From positions 3,410,001 through 3,474,000 of the forward strand of contig CP150183.1 in NCBI GenBank assembly GCA_037965595.1: a DNA stretch of 64,000 bases. Direction: 5' to 3'. The notes beneath the pieces are model-generated. The model saw only the letters and a list, made by a program, of their open reading frames with translations. It was not told where the DNA came from and did no database searches. Source of the DNA: Alkalihalobacillus sp. FSL W8-0930 (GTDB taxonomy: Bacteria > Bacillota > Bacilli > Bacillales > Bacillaceae_D). Positions 59,304 through 64,000 of this stretch are shown one piece after another; positions within the stretch are counted from its first letter, which is position 1; the number at the start of each line of letters is the position of its first letter. The translations under genes and the position numbers were made by a program.

Positions 59304-59858
59304 ATGAATAGATGGGTGTCTACGTCAGAGAAAGCCGCATTCTTACATTGGTTCCTTAAGAACCACCGATTAAAAAGCAGAGAAGCCAAAACTATACTTG
59401 ATTATTTAGTTAATCATTTACATGTTCTTGAACATATCACGTTTACATCTACACTACCTGCAAATGGAAAAACCATTGTCATTTCCAGTATGCAATCCGA
59501 TGAGCCTGGCTTTGTCTATTATGATCAAGCTAAAAAAAGCGAAGACCCTTCAAAAGTACTTGGAGAATTTATGGCTCATCCTACAACCAAACGTTATTTG
59601 ATGATTCATTTTTATGGAAGTCACATCCACACTTCCTACCAGCAGCTTATTCAAACTCCCATCAAGGAACAATTTCAAAACTACAAACGATTTAAGGGAT
59701 ACGAACAGGTCACACAAAAAGTACTTGAAAACGTTCAAAAGCAAACAGACAGAGCGACCCTGCTTTCTCAAATTGATCAGGCGCTTGATGAACGGAACGA
59801 AGCAAAATTTAAAGAGTTGACTCTACAATTAAAAGAGATGGACCAATCATCAAACTGA
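59304..59858 (+). CDS. ypiB: YpiB family protein (UPF0302) with IDEAL domain
   Basis: A 184-residue protein. The N-terminal UPF0302 domain starts MNRWVSTSEKAAFLHWFLKN as in YpiB; the C-terminal ATLLSQIDQALDERNEAKF segment is an IDEAL domain (short helical motif with I-D-x-A-L). Function is unknown. ATG 59304 with GGTAGGTGA; an upstream TTG at 59289 is less likely. The end overlaps the end of the RocB-like gene by 9 bp. Confidence 0.88.
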   Translation: MNRWVSTSEKAAFLHWFLKNHRLKSREAKTILDYLVNHLHVLEHITFTSTLPANGKTIVISSMQSDEPGFVYYDQAKKSEDPSKVLGEFMAHPTTKRYLMIHFYGSHIHTSYQQLIQTPIKEQFQNYKRFKGYEQVTQKVLENVQKQTDRATLLSQIDQALDERNEAKFKELTLQLKEMDQSSN

Positions 59859-61507
59859 TTGGTTCATCCGATTAATAGATTCTAGAGCATGTGTGAGGAG
59901 CAATGGGGCCACTTTTGTAGAGTATGAAAGCTGTAACCGTTCTGAACGTTTATGTGCGTCCTTCCCAAATGGGCCAATATTCAGTGTGGGCACATCTAAT
60001 TCGTTGATTTGTTTTAGAGGAAGGTCATAACCATTCTTGTATAAAGGCATGTGGCGTAAAAGCGACTGATATGCCTGCGTGTCTCCACTGTTTTTGCAGT
60101 AGCTTACGTCAGATAGACCTGGAAAAAATGTCTTGATCGCAATCGTCTCTTCAAACTCCTCTTGCGCAAATGTAGCCAGTCGCTCAACCATTTGGACAAG
60201 CTCTGCATCTTTGGTCAAATCTAAGCTTACATGAGGGTAATAAGGCGGTTGGAGCATCACTAAATAAAATGGTGCCAGGTCAAGAAAATAAGTTGAGAGA
60301 TTGCGAGCAATGGCAAGTGTTGCCTCAGAATAATCTTCTGTATCCTTCTGTTCTAGCAGAATCGTTTGATACATTCGGTCAAACTCCTGACCGTATTTAC
60401 GTATACCCATTTGGTACATTTCTTCTAATGTGAACACCTTAGGTTCTGGCGTTCCACCCTCTAGATCGGTTGACACATGTGTTTGGATTGAACGAAGGTG
60501 CAAAAGACGTTGATAGATTTGTACGCTTGAATGCTTGCAAGCTTCAACCATTTTCTCCATCACTTCTTCGGGCTGTGTAGATAATGTTAGTACGTTATAA
60601 AGTAAATATGCCTCGTTTGGTGTCTGCACATCATAACTGTCCTTTAAGTCACGAATTCTAAGACACGTTGGTGATGGTGATTTTTCGCCTAGTGCCTGAT
60701 CGGCAAAAACCTCTGACCACTCCATTTCAACTGCCAGTTGAGCTGCCATCACTGATGCATTAATCCCCTCAAGCGGTTGACCCACATGCGTTTCTCTGCC
60801 TAGACAATAGATAAAGGGTAAAAGTTTACCTGTTGAACCTGTGTAAACATACTTTTGATAATCATTTGGATAGGCTGAGAAGTTGGGCTCACTGCAAATA
60901 CATGCATCAAATTCCCATCCCTTTTGTTTCATTTGATAAAGTTCGCCTACTGCCGCAAACATTCCCTTTGATAGCTTTTCTTCATCCGGCACAGCTACAA
61001 GTACAAGGTTTTGGGTGATTCCCTTCGCCTCACTTAAATCCTGAAGAACTGAAAGCTGCATCGCAAGTCCTGCCTTCATATCCATTGTGCCCCGACCAAA
61101 TAAATAATCACCAGAATGAAGATCTTCCTTTGCATCGGCATTTAAGTACCCTTCTTGCTCGTTTTTGATCGCTTGTTCCAGTTGGCAAACGACTTATACT
61201 GACCAAAATCGTCTACACCTACAACATCAAAGTGACTTAATAAAAGGGTGGCGTGATGTGATTCCGGATTTCCCTCCATTAACGCAATGACCGCTTCACG
61301 TTTTTGTGGATCTCCTGGAATTGGCACCTTCACAATTTGTTCAGGGTGCTCTTTGAAATAGTCCAAGCGCTTGAGGATCTTCACAATGACATCAGCCATC
61401 TCGCGTTCGCCTTCTGTACCTGAAATACTTGGCTGGTTCACGAGTTCAATCGTTAATTCTTTGATCCGTTCTGCATGCTTATAGTACTTCATTGTTTTGT
61501 GCCCCAA
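59850..61507 (-). pseudogene. RocB-like M20 peptidase, frameshifted
   Basis: A zinc-peptidase-like protein of the RocB family (about 550 residues when whole) split in two frames. The first part (start TTG 61507, SD GGGGGAG) runs through LVNQPSISGTEGE and LLSHFDVVGVDDFGQYKSF, then a frame change near 61180-61185 brings a stop at 61142. In the other frame the text continues LEQAIKNEQEGYLNADAKED then LFGRGTMDMKAGLAMQ to 59850, with GTGSTGK-type and metal-site segments intact. A single-base loss (or sequencing error) explains it. The rest is well conserved, so the event is recent or an artefact. Confidence 0.8.
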
Positions 61508-61699
61508 GCTATCTCCCCCTCATTTTTTCCCTATGCGTGGCAGGTTGTTATGACTCAACGTATGCACAATTCTTCGAGTTTGCTTCATCTAAATATAACT
61601 GTTTGTCCCATCATACCAAGATTGACGAAACGTGACGATTCATTTTCACAATTTTTATACAATTTATGTGAGGTTATCTTCTGTATCAAACACTCTTTG

Positions 61700-61745
61700 T
61701 TGACAAATTTGCAGTTGACTATTAAAGTTTACTTAACGCAACTTT
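61700..61745 (+). promoter_or_regulatory. mnt operon promoter and candidate MntR operator
   Basis: TTGACA (61700-61705), 17-bp spacer, TAAAGT (61723-61728). Over the -10 lies an imperfect palindrome at 61724-61745: AAAGTT at the left end, AACTTT at the right end and TTAA in the middle. It loosely resembles an MntR box (TTTGCCTTAAGG-type), so a manganese repressor may act here. Confidence 0.5.
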
Positions 61746-61800
61746 TAGTCGCTTGTCATACTTTTTTAAACGAAGCAAGGTTTATGACAAAAGGAGATGT

Positions 61801-62730
61801 ATGATGCAACCTAGAGGAAAATGGATCTACTATATAATATTTTTCATACTGGTCTTAACAGGCTGTCAGTCTAATGAGTTTAAAGATGATGACACCCTTT
61901 CTGTTGTCACAACAACTGCACAAATTGCCGACCCTCTGCGTATAATTGGGGGCGACCGCATTCATGTTGAGAGCCTAATGGGGACAGGGGTTGACCCTCA
62001 CTTATACGAGGCTTCACAAGGAGATATTAGTAAACTGGAACAAGCAGATATCCTTTTTTATAACGGTATTCATCTTGAAGCGAATATGAGCGAGGTCTTT
62101 GAACATACCTCGGTTCCTACTCTTGCTTTTGGAAGTGCTGCAGATCCCAATGACTTACTTGAAGATCCGGCGTCAAAGGGCTCACCCGATCCTCATATCT
62201 GGTTTGATATCGATATTTGGGAAGAAGGGATTATCGCTGCAGTTGAAAAGTTAAAAGAACTTTCTCCTGATGATGCCGAGTATTTTGAAGCAAACAAACA
62301 AGAATACCTTTTAGAGTTAGAGGAATTAAAGTCGTATTCTAAGAATAAACTTGGCTCCATCGATAAAGAAAAACGTGTGCTGGTCACCGCACATGATGCC
62401 TTTCAATACTTTGCACGAATGAACGATCTTGAGGTCGTTGCACTGCAAGGATTAAGTACAGAATCAGAGATTGGTATTTCAGATGTTCAATCAACCGTTC
62501 AAACAATTGTTGATCAAGGTATCCCTTCCGTATTTGTTGAATCCAGCGTGAACAAAGCAGCCATTAAATCTGTTATAGAAGGCGTTAATCGAACAGGCCA
62601 CGACGTTTCGCTTGGAGGAGAGCTTTATTCCGATGCGATGGGAGAAGAAGGCACAGAGTCAGGCACATATATAGGGATGTATCGCTATAATGTAGATACT
62701 ATATACGATGCTCTTTCAGGAGGGACATAA
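61801..62730 (+). CDS. mntA: Manganese/zinc ABC transporter substrate-binding lipoprotein (MntA-like)
   Basis: Metal-binding lipoprotein of cluster A-I, about 309 residues. The signal peptide ends LVLTGC (lipobox). Metal ligands: His in GVDPHLYEA (near 65), His in SPDPHIWFDI (near 130), then VTAHDAFQYF (His near 196, often the third ligand) and the C-terminal Asp near LYSDAMG. There is no His-rich loop, which favours Mn over Zn. AAGGAG serves the ATG at 61801 or 61804. First of a three-or-more-gene operon. Confidence 0.9.
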   Translation: MMQPRGKWIYYIIFFILVLTGCQSNEFKDDDTLSVVTTTAQIADPLRIIGGDRIHVESLMGTGVDPHLYEASQGDISKLEQADILFYNGIHLEANMSEVFEHTSVPTLAFGSAADPNDLLEDPASKGSPDPHIWFDIDIWEEGIIAAVEKLKELSPDDAEYFEANKQEYLLELEELKSYSKNKLGSIDKEKRVLVTAHDAFQYFARMNDLEVVALQGLSTESEIGISDVQSTVQTIVDQGIPSVFVESSVNKAAIKSVIEGVNRTGHDVSLGGELYSDAMGEEGTESGTYIGMYRYNVDTIYDALSGGT

Positions 62731-62732
62731 GC

Positions 62733-63491
62733 ATGTCGCATGTATTAGAAGTAGATAACGTAAGCGCCGCATATCGCAAAAACAAGGTGTTGGACCAGGT
62801 TTCATTTGCTGTGGAGCAGGGGACTTTAACTGGTATTGTTGGTCCAAATGGTGCTGGTAAATCAACCTTAATTAAAACCTTATTACAGCTCCACCCTTCT
62901 TTAGGTGGGAACGTTTCGTTTTTCGGACATTCATTAAAAGCCGAGAAAACACGAGTAGGCTATGTTCCACAAAGAGGGTCCGTTGATTGGGATTTCCCGA
63001 CAAATGCTCTGGATGTTGTCATGATGGGTTTATATCAGAAAATTGGCTGGTTCAGATGGCCGGTGCGTCGTCACAAAGAGAAAGCCTTTGAAGCCTTAGA
63101 CAAGGTTGGCATGGGTGCCTATGCGGAGAGACAAATTAGCCAGCTTTCTGGCGGACAGCAGCAACGAGTCTTTCTTGCTCGGGCGCTAATTCAAGAAGCG
63201 GATCTTTATTTTATGGATGAACCGTTTGCCGGGGTTGATGCGTCAACAGAGAAAGCGATTATGACGATTCTGAAGGAACTGAAGAACAATGGCAAAACGG
63301 TTCTTGTTGTTCACCACGATCTTCAGACCGTTCAAGACTATTTTGATCAGGTTCTTTTATTAAACAAATCCGTCATTGCTCACGGTCCAACACAGCAGGT
63401 GTTTAACGCGGAAACCATTGCGAATGCATATGGTGGTGCAGTTCGTTGGATGAAGGAGGGAATAAACAATGGCCATCCTTCTCTCCAGTAA
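62733..63491 (+). CDS. mntB: Manganese ABC transporter ATP-binding protein (MntB-like)
   Basis: A 252-residue ATPase with Walker A GPNGAGKST (36-44), Q-loop VPQRGSVDWDFP, signature LSGGQQQR, Walker B LYFMDEPFAGVD and H-loop VVHHDL. The VDWDFP segment is typical of Mn/Zn/Fe transporters. It starts 2 bp after the mntA stop, with AGGAGG inside the end of mntA. Confidence 0.94.
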   Translation: MSHVLEVDNVSAAYRKNKVLDQVSFAVEQGTLTGIVGPNGAGKSTLIKTLLQLHPSLGGNVSFFGHSLKAEKTRVGYVPQRGSVDWDFPTNALDVVMMGLYQKIGWFRWPVRRHKEKAFEALDKVGMGAYAERQISQLSGGQQQRVFLARALIQEADLYFMDEPFAGVDASTEKAIMTILKELKNNGKTVLVVHHDLQTVQDYFDQVLLLNKSVIAHGPTQQVFNAETIANAYGGAVRWMKEGINNGHPSLQ

Positions 63492-64000
63492 CTTTCAGTG
63501 GGTTCTACTAAGCACAACACTGCTTGGAATTGCTGCTGGGATGTTTGGGACATTGGCTTACTGGCGGAAACAAAGCTTAATGAGTGATGCTCTTTCACAC
63601 GCGGCTCTTCCAGGTGTTGTGATTGCCTTTATGATTATGAATGAAAAGAACCTTCCATTTTTAATACTTGGTGCGGGTATAAGCGCCTTACTTGGTGCCT
63701 TTTTCATTCAGGCCATTAAAACCTCGACCCGCATTAAAGAAGATACCGCAATGGGTATGATTCTCTCTGTTTTCTTTGGTGGGGGCATTATGCTTTTAAC
63801 CATCGCAAACCGTTCTGGTGGCGGAAACCAAAGCGGACTCGACAGCTTTATCTTTGGTCAGGCGGCCACTATGGTTCAATCGGACGTCTATATGATGGCT
63901 GGGCTTGCCGGGCTCGTCATTTTAATCATTATTGTTGCCTTTAAAGAGTGGAAGCTCTTTTTATTTGATCCCGATTTTGCAAAAGGTCTCGGCTATTCAC
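63469..64000 (+). CDS. mntC: Manganese ABC transporter permease (MntC-like), partial
   Basis: ABC-3 family permease. The ATG at 63469 follows AAGGAGGGA and overlaps the mntB end by 23 bp; the frame is open to the window edge (177 codons). Visible: GTLAYWRKQSLMSDALSHAALPGVVIAF, with the family's SDALSHAALPG motif, RIKEDTAMGMILSVFFGGGI and GLDSFIFGQAATM. It lacks its C-terminal third. Confidence 0.92.
   Translation, partial: MAILLSSNFQWVLLSTTLLGIAAGMFGTLAYWRKQSLMSDALSHAALPGVVIAFMIMNEKNLPFLILGAGISALLGAFFIQAIKTSTRIKEDTAMGMILSVFFGGGIMLLTIANRSGGGNQSGLDSFIFGQAATMVQSDVYMMAGLAGLVILIIIVAFKEWKLFLFDPDFAKGLGYS

Noticed and set aside
61142-61200. Programmed frameshift in the RocB-like gene
   Set aside because: No slippery heptamer and no strong downstream structure were seen; a simple one-base loss or sequencing error is more economical.
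61700-61745. Zur box for the metal transporter
   Set aside because: No TCGTAAT-type dyad. The palindrome found is only a loose MntR-like match.

Overview
The window looks like a chromosomal segment of a low-to-moderate-GC, endospore-forming Bacillaceae. The evidence is spore genes (cwlJ-gerQ, a YhcQ-type coat protein), candidate Bacillus-type promoters for SigB, SigD, SigE and SigW, coproporphyrin-type heme synthesis (HemQ), bacillar regulators (PutR, MhqR, GlnR-like, YhcF) and many bacillar 'y' genes in known order. The genus cannot be fixed from sequence alone; the mix (PutBCP-PutR, TRAP transporter, flotillin, MntABC) would fit an alkaliphilic or halotolerant Bacillus relative. There is no rRNA, tRNA, phage, IS element or CRISPR array. 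It reads as core chromosome with three unusual intergenic repeat regions.

Layout. 1-4.2 kb: a truncated dicarboxylate/amino-acid symporter, lipL, pta, hemQ. 4.3-4.6 kb: a phased 20/21-bp repeat array. 4.6-10 kb (minus strand): yidC with a small membrane-anchored leader ORF that resembles the MifM arrest-peptide arrangement, then a five-gene ABC exporter operon matching yhcEFGHI with a palindromic operator. 10-11.5 kb: cwlJ-gerQ and ywdK. 11.6-18.2 kb: an acetyltransferase and the proline operon putBCP with putR, then ywdI. 18.3-21.6 kb: an operon of amtB, a GlnD-like DUF294 nucleotidyltransferase, a DEDDh exonuclease and a tail-less GlnR-type regulator. 21.9-26.4 kb: coat protein, second phased array, AbrB-type permease, ung, YjiH. 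26.5-30.1 kb: two paralogous chemoreceptors. 30.4-35.4 kb: pdxK, copZA, glnA with two perfect GlnR/TnrA boxes.

35.6-42.5 kb: two DUF4064 proteins, RNA helicase cshA with a long structured leader, a thioredoxin-like protein plus bdbC, a FAD-Rieske oxidoreductase, ywbE. 42-47.9 kb: a LacI regulator, a three-component TRAP transporter and a GH31 glycosidase, probably for an acidic glycoside. 47.9-50.2 kb: SigW-type nfeD-flotillin operon with a leader peptide. 50.2-50.9 kb: three copies of a structured repeat. 51-57 kb: rRNA methyltransferase, AldA, thiamine-binding protein, mhqR/mhqO and a SigB-type stress protein. 57-61.5 kb: GGDEF-EAL protein, a 40-residue small ORF, ypiB and a frameshifted RocB-like peptidase. 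61.8-64 kb: manganese ABC transporter, cut by the window end.

The strongest candidates for something new are (1) the MifM-like leader whose mRNA can sequester the yidC ribosome-binding site, (2) two arrays of TGCGCGA heptamers in opposite orientation, phased at exactly alternating 20 and 21 bp, and (3) the amtB/DUF294/exonuclease/GlnR-like operon, which together with the GlnR/TnrA boxes at glnA suggests an uncharacterised nitrogen-signalling circuit.
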